A stretch of DNA of 64,000 nt from Cynocephalus volans (lineage: Eukaryota > Chordata > Mammalia > Dermoptera > Cynocephalidae): contig NC_084463.1 of assembly GCF_027409185.1 (NCBI RefSeq), positions 45,300,407 to 45,364,406 on the forward strand, read 5' to 3'. Under the pieces are notes generated by a model, which was not told where the DNA came from, ran no database searches, and saw only the letters and a list, made by a program, of their open reading frames with translations. Of this stretch, positions 23,500 to 40,963 are shown piece by piece; position 1 is the stretch's first letter; each line of letters begins with the position of its first letter. The translations under genes and the position numbers were made by a program.

Positions 23500-24550
23500 T
23501 TTACTTCCACTTATTTCTTCTTTAATTCTGTTCCTTTTTTTATGGAGATCAAGATTTCTGACCTATATGCATCTTTTTCTTCTGTCAACAGAAATTCTTT
23601 TAATATTTCTTGCAAGACATTTACACTGGCAGCAGATTTCCTTAATTTTTGTTCATATGACAAAGTCTTTATTTTTCCTTCCCTTTTGAAGGATGATTTT
23701 ACAGGGTAGAGAACTGTAAGTTGGTCGGTTTCTTCTCGATGCTTTGAGTGTTTCATTTCACTGACTTCTTACTTGCATGGATTCTAAGCAGATTTTCTAT
23801 GTAATTCTTATCTTTTCTTCTCTATAAGTAAGATTTTGTTCCCTTTTCCTTTTTGTAGTTTTTTAAAAAATTGATTTTCTGTGTTTTAATAATGATATGC
23901 TTAGGTGTAGTTTTGGGCATTTATTATGGTTGATATTCTCTGAGTTTCCTGGGTCTTTGGTTTGGTGTTTGATATTAATCTGTGGACGCTCTCAAGCATT
24001 ATTGTTTCAAATATACATTCTGTTTCTTTCTGTCTCTCTTTCTATTTTGGGGGCGGTATTCTCATTATTCTATGGGATAATTTTATAGTTTTCCCACAGC
24101 CCTTGGATATTCAGTTCTTTTCTGTCTTCGTTCTCTTTGCTTTTCAGATTTTGAAGTTTCTATTGATGTACTTTCAAGCTCAGAGATTCTTTTCTCAGTC
24201 TATTATTAAGCCAATTAAAAACATTCCTTATTTCAGTTACAGTGTTTTTGATCTGTGCTACTGTTTTTATGTTTGCTTGCTTGTTTTGGTACTTTCTTAG
24301 AAATTTTATGTGTACTTTCATTGCCCATCTGCTGTTGAGTACTGTTTACTTCATCCATTTGAGCCCTAAGCTTATTCGACAGAGTTTTTTTGAAAATAAC
24401 TTGTTTGACATTTTTAACATCCTGATCATGGCTTTTTCTGATGCTTGCTCTATCACTTCCAGCTGTGTTTCTTTGCTTGTTTATTATGGGGTTTTTTTGT
24501 CTTTAAAAATGCCATGTAATTGTATTTTTTATAGCCATATATGATGTAAC
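23500..24550 (-). mobile_element. old L1 5' region fragment, antisense
   Basis: 'aaattcttttaatatttcttgcaag', 'ggcagcagatttccttaatttttg' and 'aaaaacattccttatttcagttacagtgttt' follow the antisense order of old L1M 5'-region copies. It is diverged and non-coding. Confidence 0.55.
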
Positions 24551-24609
24551 ATGGAAAAGAAACTACTGTAAATATGCATTCAGTAATGTGTTCTTAAGCT
24601 GTGGAGAGG

Positions 24610-24860
24610 GGGGAGCTGTCTTCGTCCATTTGGACTTCTATAACAAAATATCTTAGAGTAGGTAATGAATAAACAACAGAATATTCTGGCATATTTAAAG
24701 GTTTGCCTTTTTTCACTCACAGGGGAAAGCAGGGGGGAGATCTTTTTTACTATTAACTGTAGGATCCTGTTCATGCTTGTGACAGTGAATTACACAGTAC
24801 TTTGGTTTCCTGCTATGACTGGGTCCCCTGGAGTTTTAACCCTCAGAGTTCTCTACAACT
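24610..24860 (-). repeat. possible MaLR LTR fragment, antisense
   Basis: 'cttcgtccatttggacttct...ataacaaaatatcttagagtaggtaatgaataaacaaca' resembles the reverse of the MLT1 LTR end. The remainder is degraded. Confidence 0.4.
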
Positions 24861-26699
<1,839 letters not shown>

Positions 26700-26933
26700 T
26701 GAAACTCCTCAGTGTCAGGGGCAGTACTTTCTTCCTCTATGGTAAATAAAGGAACCACTTATAAGATTTAATGCTATTTAGGTAGGATTTTATTCCATAA
26801 AGAATGCATCATCCCTCTCCAAAGAAACGTTCAATTTGGCCCTGTCATTTCATAGCATCTTAAGATGAGCTCTTGTCATCCTTTCAAGAACCTGACAACA
26901 ATTTTGCAAAGTCCCTGTTATTATCCATTAAAG

Positions 26934-27023
26934 GGTACTGCATTACCAAACCTGAAGTGATCTTCAAGTTGGAGCAAGAAGCAGAACAATGGACAATAGA
27001 TTCCCAAAACCGGAGTCTACAAG
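26934..27023 (+). CDS. KRAB zinc-finger gene, exon 4 (KRAB-B box)
   Basis: The acceptor tccattaaag precedes GG TAC TGC ATT ACC; the donor is CTACAAG|gtcagt at 27024. It is phase 1 on both sides, so it joins the split glycine of KRAB-A to GAT at 29364. It encodes GYCITKPEVIFKLEQEAEQW and a short tail. The KPEVIFKLEQ core is the KRAB-B signature, which strengthens KRAB-A repression. The acceptor has a weak pyrimidine tract. Only 239 bp separate it from KRAB-A. From memory the sequence is closest to human ZNF717-type KRAB-B boxes. Confidence 0.9.
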
Positions 27024-27341
27024 GTCAGTATGTCCTGGGCACTGAGGCTGGAAAGAGTAAGGTCCAGCAGATTTCAGTCATGTTCAGCTGTTTTTACCAA
27101 TATATTTGCTAGATTTCAGACCAGAGAACTGCTGGCCTACTTAGAAACTCATGCATTATATAATCTCCAAAGAGGGCTCTAACACTTATACACCCACATT
27201 TTATTTTAATGAGTAGCTCATATACTTCCACAAGTCTAATCTCTACATTTCTTGTTTTAGACCCTTTTATTGACTGTGAACTTTATCAGTATTCTTGGTA
27301 GCTCTCTTTCAGTCCATTATCATGTACATCTTCTTCCAGAA

Positions 27342-27769
27342 TGTTTTAGTCCATGTTTTTCTGCTTGTAACTTTATGCCTGAAAATGGGTAATTTATAAG
27401 GAAACAAAATTTATTTTTTATTATTATGTAGGCAGACAAGTCCAAGGTTGAGGTGTCACATCTCATGGGGGTCTTCTCATTTGTGGGGACTCTCAGCAGA
27501 GTCCACAGTTGGTGCAGTGTATCACAAGGTGAGAGTGGCAAAAGTGTGTCCATATGCTGTTTAAAGCCACCAATCTACCCCCGATAACCCATTAACTCAC
27601 TATTTCATGAACAGATCAACCCATTCATAAAGGCATGGCCTTCACTATCTAATAACTTCCTCAAAGCCTTGCAGTTCAAATACCATAGTTAGATTTTCCA
27701 CACTCTTCATACTGTTAATATGATGATCAAGCTTCAATATGAGTTTGGGGGAACATTTAAATTATAGCA
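27342..27769 (-). repeat. MaLR (MLT1/MST-type) LTR, antisense
   Basis: It starts tgttttagtccatg and includes 'gaaaatgggtaatttataagg', 'ttggtgcagtgtatcacaagg' and 'aacccattaactcac', ending 'ttaaattatagca'. The reverse MaLR order matches the copy at 18890. It sits in the intron before the finger exon. Confidence 0.7.
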
Positions 27770-29363
27770 CAAACATTTATTTATACACATATGTTTTCAC
27801 TACATCATAATTAAGTGCGTTTTAAGCACTTTTAATTTTATATATTTTTACTTAAAACAGCAATAATCTAAATGATGTCTCTTTCCTAGGGTTCACATTC
27901 TGATGAGAAACAAGATAATAATATACATTAAGTATTTGTTTAAGAATCATGAGGAATATGTAACCACAGTGAGAGAGACAGAAAATTGGGTAGTGAGAAT
28001 TTAAGAAGGATATCCAGATTGAGCAGTTCTAGGAAGGTTATAGTTTACTTTGGCATAGAGTAAGATCAACTTAACTCTTTCCAGATTTGACATATTATAC
28101 TTGCATAAGTATAAAATTGAGAGTTTAGAGAGGACATCACTATTGGAGCTACAAATTTGGAAATTGGTGGCTTACAGCTGATTTTTAATGTCATAATTAT
28201 AGAGGAGGTTACCTAGGGTGTTGATAAGAAAATGAGCAAAGAGGTTGAGAAGTGAGCATTGTGTACCATGAATCAGAAAGTATGAAGAAGTTAAGGACTC
28301 AGCATAGGCACCTGGATATGAGCTACTGGACTTGGAAGGAGAATCAGGAGATTGTGGGTCCCAATATCAAGTGAACCAAGAGTTTTATGTTGAAGGGCTC
28401 AGATTTTTTTGTGGAGTACTGGAACTTGAATTTAGCATGTTCCCCTTCTCTTTGTGAATATTATTCTAAACCAGCAACGAGAACAAGGAATGTACATAAG
28501 ACTTTATTTTATATGAATATAGGACACAACTGAAACTTCATTGCAAAAATTAAAAGACTTCAGAAGCAGCAAATTATAAAGCAGAGGTGTGTGCACCAGA
28601 AAATAGAGGTAGAATGCCAGTTAAACTCAGAAGGAGCTAAATAGAAAAGGAAATATTGTGGGTGCATCCTGGGTTGACAACCAAATGTCTTAAACTTGCA
28701 GAAAAGGGGTGCACAGTGTGGTAAAATGGAGCTTTTTGAGAAGCAGAGGCAGTGATGTTAAATGAGAAATTTGTAGTAAGATGTCTTTATCTACTGTGTG
28801 GAAAAGGAAATGTTTTATCTGAAAAATTTCCAGATGTCTATAGCCTTTTTGTCGGGAAGAATGAAAACTAAACGAACAATAGGGGCAAAATTCTGAACCT
28901 AAGCCAAATTTCTGCTTAAAGGAAAGAAAATTGGTTTCCTGCTGAACCTGAAAGTACCTGATCCAATAAAGTATTACCATACTCAAATCAGAATCAGAAG
29001 GGAAAAAAGCACTATGTGATTCCCACTGTTGTTAAAAGAATAAAATAGAGAAATAAAATAGGGTAAACAAATGTCAGATGATAAGCCCCTGTTTAAAATT
29101 ATGACCAAGCTTAGGTGAAAGTTTTACCAAATATTTTCTTATGAATGAAAAATAAAGAAAGAAAATTGTACATTAGAAAATATGTTAATACAATTTATTA
29201 CATTATGGTAGTATGTAGGAAACATGTATACTTATAAATCCAATTTCCATTATTCATTTTTGTACAATCCTATGCCATGAGAATATGAAAAAACTTCTTT
29301 ACATGCTCATTTAAGCAATAGTTATGTGTGGCTTATGGATATGGTAATTTTTTCTTATTTTAG
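27770..29363. other. intron 4, unassigned
   Basis: No gene or clear repeat family is recognised. The finger-exon acceptor (ttcttattttag) ends it at 29363. Confidence 0.4.
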
Positions 29364-31735
<2,372 letters not shown>

Positions 31736-31745
31736 TGTCAATGTA

Positions 31746-32036
31746 CAGCTGTCCATTCATATCCACAGGGGATTGGTTTCAAAACTTACCATAGATACCA
31801 AAATCTGTGAATGGTCAAGTCTTATATGAAGTGGTGACCTATTGTGTAACATTCTGCTGCACAATTTAACATCATGTCTAGATTACTTATATTACTGAAT
31901 ACATTAGAAACAATATAAGGAGTTGTAGTTTTTCTTTTATATTTTGTATTGCCATACATTCTTTTTTTCAAATATTTTTAATCTATAGTTGGTTGAATCC
32001 ACGAATGTGGATCTTGTGGATATGGAAGGCTCATTG
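31746..32036 (+). mobile_element. Tigger-like DNA transposon (non-autonomous)
   Basis: The left end cagctgtccattcatatccaca and the right end tgtggatatggaaggctcattg are inverted repeats, flanked by TA at 31744-31745 and 32037-32038. The internal phrases 'gggattggtttcaaaa...ccatagataccaaaatctgtg' and 'atctatagttggttgaatcc' are typical of the Tigger/pogo group. It is non-coding and inserted into a decayed finger. Confidence 0.8.
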
Positions 32037-32038
32037 TA

Positions 32039-32105
32039 ATGAATGTAGAACATCTTATGTCAGAAGTCACACGTAAGCAGACATCAGAGAACTCACATAA
32101 GGAAG
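32039..32105 (+). pseudogene. last finger relic, beyond the Tigger insertion
   Basis: 'atgaatgtagaacatcttatgtcagaagtcacac...catcagagaactcacat' keeps the GAATGT and CATCAGAGAACTCACA signature of the finger array. It was separated from the rest by the transposon at 31746-32036. Confidence 0.65.
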
Positions 32106-32143
32106 AAATACTGCTTAGCAAAAAGACTAGATTTTTTTCCAGA

Positions 32144-32144
32144 A

Positions 32145-32211
<67 letters not shown>
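32144..32211 (+). repeat. (CA)n followed by A31
   Basis: An interrupted CA repeat (32144-32180) runs into an uninterrupted run of about 31 A (32181-32211). Confidence 0.97.
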
Positions 32212-32212
<1 letters not shown>

Positions 32213-32214
32213 AC

Positions 32215-33330
32215 TGTCTTTTGTACATACAGCTTTTTCAGCAAATGGTGCTGAGAAAATTATATACACTTGCAGAAAGATAAAGTCGAACCCCTCACTC
32301 AAATCAGACCCATTCACAGAAGTATTCAAAATACATCTCTTATTGTTTCTAGGAGATAAAATTATAAAACTTATAGAGAAATAATGGAGTAATTATTGTA
32401 ATTATAAGCTAGGTAACAATCTCTTAGAAATTACACCAAAATCACATTCTAGAGAAGGAAATAAAATGATAAACTGCATTGGATAACATTTTAACACTTA
32501 TGTTTTTCAAATGAGGCCATAAAGAAAATAAAAAGACAAGTCAATATATATAAAAAATTTTAAATTTTGTATCTGTGTGAGGGGTATATTTCAGAATAAA
32601 GATGAAACTCTTAAAAATCAATAATAGACATTCAAGTTTTTAAAATGGACAAAGGATTTAAATACACATGTCTACAAGAAGATATGCAAATTGTCAATAA
32701 GTACATGGAAATACGAACACTATTGTGGTGATTAGAGAAATGCAAATGAAAACCATAAGGAGGATAATTAACACCCAATAAAATGGCTATAATATAGACA
32801 ATAATGTGTCAACAAAGATTTACAGAATATGGAACTGTCATATTGTAAATGAGAATGTAAAATAGTGCAGGCACTTTGAAAAACATTTTGGCAGTTTCTC
32901 AAAATATTATCTAGAATCAGCGTAATACTCAGAAATTTCTTTTTCAAGTGTATGCAAATAAATAAATAAATAAGTTTATCACCAAAGACTCATATGTGAA
33001 TGCTCATAGCAGCACTATTTATAATTGCCAAAAGTAAATGAGACATATTCATCCACTAGGAGAAGGTAACATGTATGTGGTGTATCTGTGTCATAGAATA
33101 CTGTTCTTCAGTCAAAGCAGATATAGTAATGATATCTGCTCTAGCAGGAAAGATCTTGAACAAGTGTCCAGCTATGTGAAAAAAACTAGACCTAAAGAAA
33201 CTACATAATTTATTTTTGCACTTAAGATATTTTTATAAAGGCTCATCTATAGACACAGGAAAGACATTAAAAATTGTCTAGAGCTGGAGTGGTGAAAGAG
33301 TAAATCCAAGTGAGATGAGTCATGGACATA
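32215..33330 (+). mobile_element. old L1 ORF2 3' fragment
   Basis: 'tcagcaaatggtgctgagaaaatta', then 'ccattttaaaatggacaaagg', then 'ggtgattagagaaatgcaaatgaaaacc', then 'ctatttataattgccaaaag' follows L1 ORF2 C-terminal order. Frames are closed. Confidence 0.75.
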
Positions 33331-35929
33331 TTCTAAAGTTTGTGATTATGGTTATATAATTGTATTTTCTAGTATTCCACATGTGTGTAATTTTATTTGT
33401 TGGACTTAGTGATAATTTTAAAAAGTTGAAAAACATGAAAAGGAACTCTCTGAAGATGAATATGCTGTAGTTAGAGGTCTTTGGCAAGTACTCTTGAAGT
33501 CTCAATATTTCATTTTCTTATTGGCTGATGGCCACTAATAAGATTATACAATCAGTGCTGGCCTACTGGTCTTTCAGAAGCCCTTTTTTGCATATGGAGT
33601 ATGAAAAGGCTTCCTAGGTCCCTACGTGCCATTTTCTCTTCTCTCAGGCTTGGCATCTCTGCTCTTCACAGCTGGGCTCTGCTGTTTTTCAAACAGTGTA
33701 AAAACACCATCCCTGAATCTCAGAACAAAACATGAGCTGCAGAGAGTGACAACAGCAGAATGAATGACTCTGCTAGTGTGTCAGAGATGGTGGGAGCAGA
33801 TTCTCACAGAGGTTATTGTTCCTGGGTCCTTGCACTTCTCAATCCTGCCCCAACAACTCAGGCTTTCTGGGAACAGATTTTATAATCTGTGAGCTTTTTA
33901 CATGGGGACCATATCCACGGTCCCCAAGCATATTTCTCCTGAAGAGCAGCAGGCAGGAATAGTATCTTATGACATACGTGTGAATGTACATCTTCCTGGA
34001 ATAATTCACTGGTTGTGGTGGGTCTTTGCAGGAGCTGCCTGGCTGCCTTAGCATCTATAGGGAAAAAAAGAGAACAGACTCACTGCCTGCTAATTGCCCC
34101 CAGGGCTCTGAATCTATGTAGCTCAGGTCATGCTGGGCCTGGGGAAGGGGATTGTAGTCACTATTTGTTGTCACAGAAATCAGGTTGAGTCCAGGGAGAA
34201 ATGACCCTACCTGACTACCTTCTGTTGCCACATTCTAGAAAACATCAGGAGGGTCTCCTTCTCCTGATTGGTGAGAGTATAATGACATCCTGGCACTCTG
34301 TTGTTTATTTATTTCTACAGCCTTCCAGAGTTCTCCTATGGGTGTTTCTTAGGCAAATTCCATAGTTGATAGTTGAACTTAGTAGATAGGAGGAGGAAAA
34401 ATGGTTCTTGTCATCTTGTTCAGACAGGAAGTTCCAGTTTACAAATATTTTCTTTGACTCAGGGCTCTTCTGTCATTTTTAACTAATTTATTTAAATTGA
34501 TATCAAATGCCCTCCAACACAACCATGATAAAGTTTAAAATTGAAGAGACTCCATTTCCCCACTGAACACTGATACTTTTCCTCCTATAGACTATGCTCC
34601 CATAACTGCATGAGTTAAGATTCTGAAGAAGAGGTCCTGTTTTACCCATCTGGTTTCTCTTAAGGTTCATGCATGTGCCTTTTGTAACAAGGTAACTGTC
34701 ATCTGAAAACACTTAGACCCTTAATTTGTTTGTGATTTTATATTAACTTGGAATTCCAGGACTGTGTTGATTGAATAGTTATCGAACTTAACCGGTATTG
34801 TTCCTTATTGTATTAGGGCTGCTACATTCCTTTTCAGAAGTAATGATGTTTGCTGAAGATGTTTTCTTACAGATAGTTATAAAATCATATGACTTTGAGT
34901 ACCTCCATACCAGTCTATGTTTCCTTGAGAATATATTTTAAAACCTTATAATAGTCTTAGTTACTGTATTTTTTAGGCCCTTGTAAGTAAGATGGAGAGC
35001 AGAAACCACATTGTGGCAGTTGTATCCACAATGGCTGGAGCAAAATTTGCGCTCAAATGCTAGAGATGGAAATGAAACCCTTATTTAATTTTGGTTAAAA
35101 AAAAAAAGCCAATGTCAAGAAGTGGTGTTCTTCATGGTCTGCTCCTCATGGGAGTGTGGAGAACTTAATTGTAGCTCATTCAGGTCAGCAATGGCTTCCT
35201 GTCTCCATCGAGAAGATGCTCCTTAGTCCTCGACTTATTATATATTTCTCAGTAGCCATTGAAACTCCTCCTAGTTTTCGGTAACACTGGTGTCCCTGTT
35301 TTCTCTTCATAATCTCTTGCCCTTCTTTTTAGTCCCCATTGGGAGTTCAGAATTAAAAGTTTAAATGACCCCATGTCCAAGACTTGGTATTTGTTCTTAT
35401 TGGTGTTTTCTTGCTAGACAGCATCACCTGTGCTCAAAGATTAATGATGGTTCTGGATTTTATCCTCACTTCATCCAGATCTTCTTTATATCTCAAGAGT
35501 TATATTCTTGGTTGTCTGATGTTTCTCAAACTTGACTCCTCAAACACAAAATTCTTTCCTGCTCTTGCAACAAAAACAAAGCCAATAAACAACACACAGA
35601 AAATTAAAAACTGGGGGAAATCCCTTGTGTGTGTGTGTGTGTGTGTTTGTTTTTTTCTTCTCATAACTACCAAGAAAGGTTTTCCAAGTATCACAATCTA
35701 GGTATTTGGAAAACAGATTGGTCCCGTATCCTCTCATAGTCACACAAATATGTGAATTAGTTCATTTGTTTTTGGCTCTCACATATTTCTCAGTTCTATC
35801 ACCTCTTCTCCACCTCAACTCTCATGACCAAGTACAAGGTGCCTTCACTCCTAACAACCCTAGGCTCTAAAAAATCACAGTGAACTGCTGGTAAGGGAAT
35901 ATCCAAATCATTACTACATTTTAAAATTT
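33331..35929. other. unassigned sequence
   Basis: No gene is recognised. It includes a short (TG)n run at about 35627-35647 and an A-run at 35098-35108. Some texture recalls old LTR sequence around 33700-34320, but I cannot name a family. Confidence 0.35.
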
Positions 35930-36260
35930 GTGTTTTTGTCCTTTCATTATATTTGGTTGTTTTCAGTATAAAATTAGAACACTTACATTCCAAAAATTTT
36001 ATCCAGAGGTTTTCATTCTTTTTGATCCTATTTCCAATGGTATCATTTTCTTAGTTATGTTTCCAGAATGTTTATTGCTAGTATATAGAAATACAATTGA
36101 CTTTTTTATATTGACCTCATAACCTGCTACGTTGCTGAACACATTTATTTTTGAGGATTTTTAGTTGAATTCCACAGGATATCTTTTATATACAGAATTA
36201 TATTTTGAGCATTAAAGTAAAGCTTTACTTTTTTTAAATAAAATTTTGCAATTCAGAATC
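35930..36260 (-). mobile_element. old L1 ORF2 fragment, antisense
   Basis: 'gtttattgctagtatatagaaatacaattgac...ataacctgctacgttgctgaa' is the antisense of the L1 reverse-transcriptase region (compare 52490-52590). Confidence 0.65.
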
Positions 36261-36689
36261 ATTTTTTCTCATTTTTATTGATTAATTTCTTTAGAAAAAG
36301 CCTCCAGTATTTATTACAAGCAGTAGAAGTAAAAGATTGATGAATAACAGATAAATATGTCTCCAGCAAAGGAATCCAACAAAGCATAGAGTTTGCTATG
36401 TTTTTGTTGTTGTTTTTGTTGTTACTACTCTAATAAAATTCTTACAATTGTAACATGATTTTTGTAAGCCTCATGGTAACCACAACACAAAAGCTTATGA
36501 GACATACTAAAAGTAGTGAGAAATCAAAATATAATGCTATTTAAAACCACTTTACCACAAAGAAAGACAGTAAGCATGGGAAAAATAACAAAATAACCTA
36601 CAAAATCACCAGAAAAAAATAATAAAATGGCAGTAACAACTCCGTGTATATCAGTAATAACCCTAAATACAAATGGATTGAATGCCTTA

Positions 36690-37190
36690 ATTAAAATATA
36701 CTCAGAGGAATGGAAATCATTATGTCAAAGGGCTACCTGTACTCCAGTGTTTATTGCACCACTACTTACTATAGACAAGAGTTGCACCAGCCCAAATGTC
36801 CATCATCAGATGAGTGGATAAGGAAAATGTGGCATATCTACACAATGAAATGCTACTGTACTATAAAAAGAATGAAATGCTATCATTCACAGCAACATGG
36901 ATGGACTTACAAAAAATTGTATTAAGTGAAATAAATTAGGCACAGAAAGAGAAATACCACATGTTCTCACTTATTTGAGGGAGCTAAAAATCAATCAATA
37001 AATATAGAAACGAGCAGTTGGCAGGGGTTGGCGGGGAAGAAGACACAACAATCACAACAATTCCTTGAGCTTGTTAAGACAAGTGAACAGAAAATGAAGA
37101 TGGGGGAGGGGAGAGAGGGAAAAGAGAGGTATTGGTAAAGGAACACAAGAATCACTACATTGACTATCGATAAATTAAAGTAATAAAATA
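36690..37190 (+). mobile_element. L1 3' end nested in an older L1
   Basis: It starts abruptly in the ORF2 C-terminal region ('actcagaggaatggaaatcatt'), passes 'tgttctcacttatttgaggg' and the G-rich 3' UTR, and ends in an A-rich tail (about 37178-37199), where the older L1's 'gtggctgaatgg' resumes. Confidence 0.75.
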
Positions 37191-37459
37191 AAATACACAA
37201 AGTGGCTGAATGGATTATAAAGCAAGAGTCAACAATATGGTGTGCACAAAAACTTACCTCACCTATAAAGACACACTGTCAGGAAGTGAAGTGATGAAAA
37301 CATATTTTATGGAAATGGAAACCAAAAAAGAGCAGGAGCAGCTATACTTATCTCAGATAATATATCCTTCAAGCCTAGGAAACTTAAAAATAGAAAAGAT
37401 CAGGAAGGTTATTATATAATGATAAAAAGATCAATTCAACAAGAAAATATATGCACACG

Positions 37460-39851
37460 TGTTTTAGTCCATTTTGTGTTGCTATAACAAATACCTGAGG
37501 CTGGGTAATTTATAAAGAGGTTTATTTGGCTTATAATTCTGGGACAGCTGCATCTGGCACGGGCCTCAGGGCACTTCTACTAATGGTGGCAGGAAGCTGG
37601 CAGGTACAAGCAGATCACATGGTGACAGGAAGCAAGAGAGAGAGATAAGGTGACATGGTCTTTTTAAGCAACAAGCTCTTGTGGGAACTAATAGAGTGAC
37701 AAATCACTCATTAATCCCATCTCCCCCAGGGAGAGCCTTAATCCATTCATGAGGGATCTGCCCCCATGACTCTATCAGTTTCCAACACTGCCACATTGGG
37801 GATCAAAATTCCACATGAGTTTTGGAGGGGACAACATATCCAAACTCCATCATTCCACCCCTGCCCCCCAAAACTCATGTCCCTCTCACATGCAAAATAC
37901 AATCATTCTATCCCAACAGTCCCAAAAGTCTTAGCTTATTCCAGCATCAACTTAAAAGTCCAAAGTCTCCTCTGAGACCAAAAGCAAAAGTCCTTCCAGC
38001 TGTGACCCTGAAAAACAAAACCAAATTTATCTGCTGCCAAGGTACAATGGTGGAACAGGCATTGGGTACACATTCCCATTCCAAAAGGGAGGAATAGGCC
38101 AAAAGAAAGGAAAAACTGATCCCAAACAATCCGAAACCCAAAAGAGCAGGCAGTAAATCTTAAAGATCCAAAATAATGTTCTTTGACTCCAAGCCCTGCA
38201 TCTTGGGCACAAAAGGGTATCTGAGTGCCCAAAGCATCAGGTAGCCTTGTTACCACAGCTCTGCCAGGCACAGCCCAGTGGGCCATGCTGGTGCCTATGG
38301 CTTTTCCAGGATTGCATTGCACATTGCCAATGGCCCTGAAGTTCCGGTGTTCTGGCAGCAGCCCTGCTGCATTGGTTCTACTAGACATTTCCCTGGTGAG
38401 GGTTCTCTGTGGTGGCTCCAACCCCACTTTTCTGCTTGGCATTGCTCTAGTAGATGGCCTCTGTGGTGGCACTGCTCCTGTGGTAGGTCTCTGCCTGGGC
38501 TTCTAGGCTTTTCCATACATTCTCTGGAATCTGGGTGGAGGCTGCTATGACATCACTGCTCTCACATCCTGCCAGCTGCACACTTAACACAGCATGGACG
38601 CCACCGAGGTTTTAGGCCTCTACGCTCCAGGGCTGCTGCACAAATCGCACTTGGGGCTATTCCAGCTAGAGCAGCTGGGACACAGGGAGCAGGATCCTGA
38701 GGGCAGCTGTGCCCCAGGTCTATCCTCCAGGATAACTCAGTCCTTCTAGGCCTCAGGGTCTGTGATGGGTGGGCACCCTTCCAGAGTTCTGAAATTCCTG
38801 CAGGGCTTTCCTCTCATTTTCTCCATTAGTATCTCACTGCCTCACTGCCAAGATAATGTCTTTAGCAACCAGTTTATCTGCTTCACACTTGCATTGTTCT
38901 CTGTCTCTCTACTTCTTTACTGCATGGCCAGGCTGCAAATTTTCCAAAACTTTATGCTCTGCTTCCCTTTTAAATTCTGGCTTTACATCATGACTTTGCC
39001 ACCATAAGTCAGAATAGGCTCTTAAAAGCAACCATGCAGCTTCCTTAATGCTTTGCTGCTTAGAAATTTCTTTGACCAAATGCTCTGGTTCAAAACTCTT
39101 AAGTTGCAACTTCCACAAGTCCAAGGGCATGGACACAATGCAGCCAAGTTCCTTACAATGGTGTAGCAAGGGTTATCTTTTGTCCAATTCCCAATAAGTT
39201 CCTCATTTCTACCTGAGACCTCACCATCTACATGGCCTTTACTATCCATATTTCTATCAGCATTCTGCTCGCCATCACATAAGTCTCTAAGACATTCCAA
39301 ACTTTCCCTCATCTTTTTCTCTTCTTCTAAGTCCTCCAAACTCCTCCAACCTTTGCCCATTACCCAGTTCCAAAGCTGCATCCACATTTTCAGATATCTG
39401 TTTAGCAACACCCCACTCCTTGGTACCAATTTTCTGTTTTAGTCTGTTTTGTATTGCTATAACAGAAATAACTGAGGCTGGGTAATTTATAAAGGAAAGA
39501 GGTTTATTTGGCTTATGATTCTGGGACAGCTGCGTCTGGCACGGGCCTCAGGTTGCTTCTACTTATGGTGGAAAGTGGCAGGCTCCAGTGGGTTCAAGCA
39601 GATCACATGGCAACAGGAAGCAAGAGAGAGAGATAAGGGGCCAGTGTCTTTCTAAGCAATGAGCTTTCATGGGAACTAATAAAGCAACAACTCACTCATT
39701 AATGCCCCCTCCCCCAGGGAGAGCATTAATCTATTCATGAGGGATCCAGTCCCATGACTCAATCAGTTTCCAACACTGCCACATTGGGGATCAAATTTGC
39801 ACATGAGTTTTGGAGGGGATCCAAACTCATCAACACATCCAAACTCCATCA
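37460..39851 (-). mobile_element. complete THE1/MST-type MaLR element (ERVL-MaLR), antisense
   Basis: Two antisense LTRs bracket an internal region. The left LTR is 37460-37852 (tgttttagtccattttgtgt...actccatca), the right LTR 39435-39851 (tgttttagtctgttttgtat...actccatca). Both contain 'gaggctgggtaatttataaa', 'ctgcatctggcacgggcctca' and 'ccaacactgccacattgggga'. The internal sequence follows the THE1/MST internal order, ending 'gcaacaccccactccttggtaccaa'. A 5-bp target repeat acacg/acacc flanks it. MaLR internal regions encode no working proteins; the open frames here are fortuitous. Confidence 0.85.
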
Positions 39852-40450
39852 ACACCTAACTCTGGAGCACTCAGTTATATGACAAATTACTATTAGACCT
39901 ACAAGGTGACATAGACTTAAACTCAATAATATTTAGAGACTTTAATACCGCACTTTTAGCCAAAGACAGATCATCCAGACAGAAACTTAACCAGAAAACC
40001 TTAGAATTAACCTCTAGTACAGGCTGACTGACTTTAATGGACATTTACAAAATATCATCCAACAGGTGCAGAGTACATATTCTCAGTGGCACATGAAACA
40101 ATCTCTAGAAGAGACCATATGATAGGACAAAATAAATACTAAGAAATTTTTGTAAAATTGAAATTATACCAAATATCTTGTCTAACCACATTAGAATACA
40201 GCTAGAAATCAATAAAAAAAGGGTTACTAGAAACCATAAAAAATACATGGAAATAAAACAATATGCTCCAAATCAATGAATGGGTCAAGAAAGAAAATAA
40301 AAAAGGCAATAAGAAAATTCCTGGAGACAATAGAAAATGAAAACAACATCCCTGTTCCTATAGGATACACTGAAAGCAGTTCTAAGAGGGAAGTTGTATA
40401 GCAATAAACACCTACATCAGAAAAGAAGAAAAACTCAAACAATGCAACAT

Positions 40451-40963
40451 TGTCGGGTCCACTGCCTGCTGACCCGAACATCCCTAGCCTCGTCATTTTT
40501 GGTAGGCGAACGAATGGCCCGGGATTCCTCTTTCCCTCCTGTCCCATTTGGAAGGAGACAGGGGAAGAGAGCCGTGAAGAGAGGTGAGCACAGCCGCCGG
40601 CCCCCCAAAAACAGCCCAGTTAAAGGACACTCAGATTCTGTGGTGGGTTCTGTCGAGAAGTTCCATTTATTAGCACACAAGCACTTGCTTTTAAAGGCAA
40701 ATGAGGGAAGGAGGTGTTTTACATAATCTTATCAGCTTAAAGGTCAAGAGAGCATGCATCCTGTCTCAATGCCTAGCTATTGCAACCTCGAGCGTGGAAG
40801 CATGTATTTGGCCAATAAGGGCTAAGGCAAGGTTCCCACAGACACCCCCACCCTACTTCCTCCTGGTGCCATTCTAGGCTGCCACATTAATATGCCCTTG
40901 TGGGCCCATAATGGCACCGCTTGTAATGTCACTTAAGGTGGCATTAGTTTTTAAGGCCTGACA
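40451..40963 (-). mobile_element. solo LTR, class II (ERVK-like)
   Basis: It starts tgtcgggtcc and ends ggcctgaca, a TG...CA LTR of 513 bp. The 6-bp perfect target duplication caacat is at 40445-40450 and 40964-40969; 6 bp is typical of class II/betaretroviral integration. A minus-strand AATAAA signal is at 40666-40671. No internal sequence remains, so it is the product of LTR-LTR recombination. It differs from the LTRs of the provirus at 42164. Confidence 0.85.

Noticed and set aside
37936-38550. Long open frames on both strands (178 codons on minus)
   Set aside because: They fall in the internal region of a MaLR element known for non-coding, fortuitous frames.
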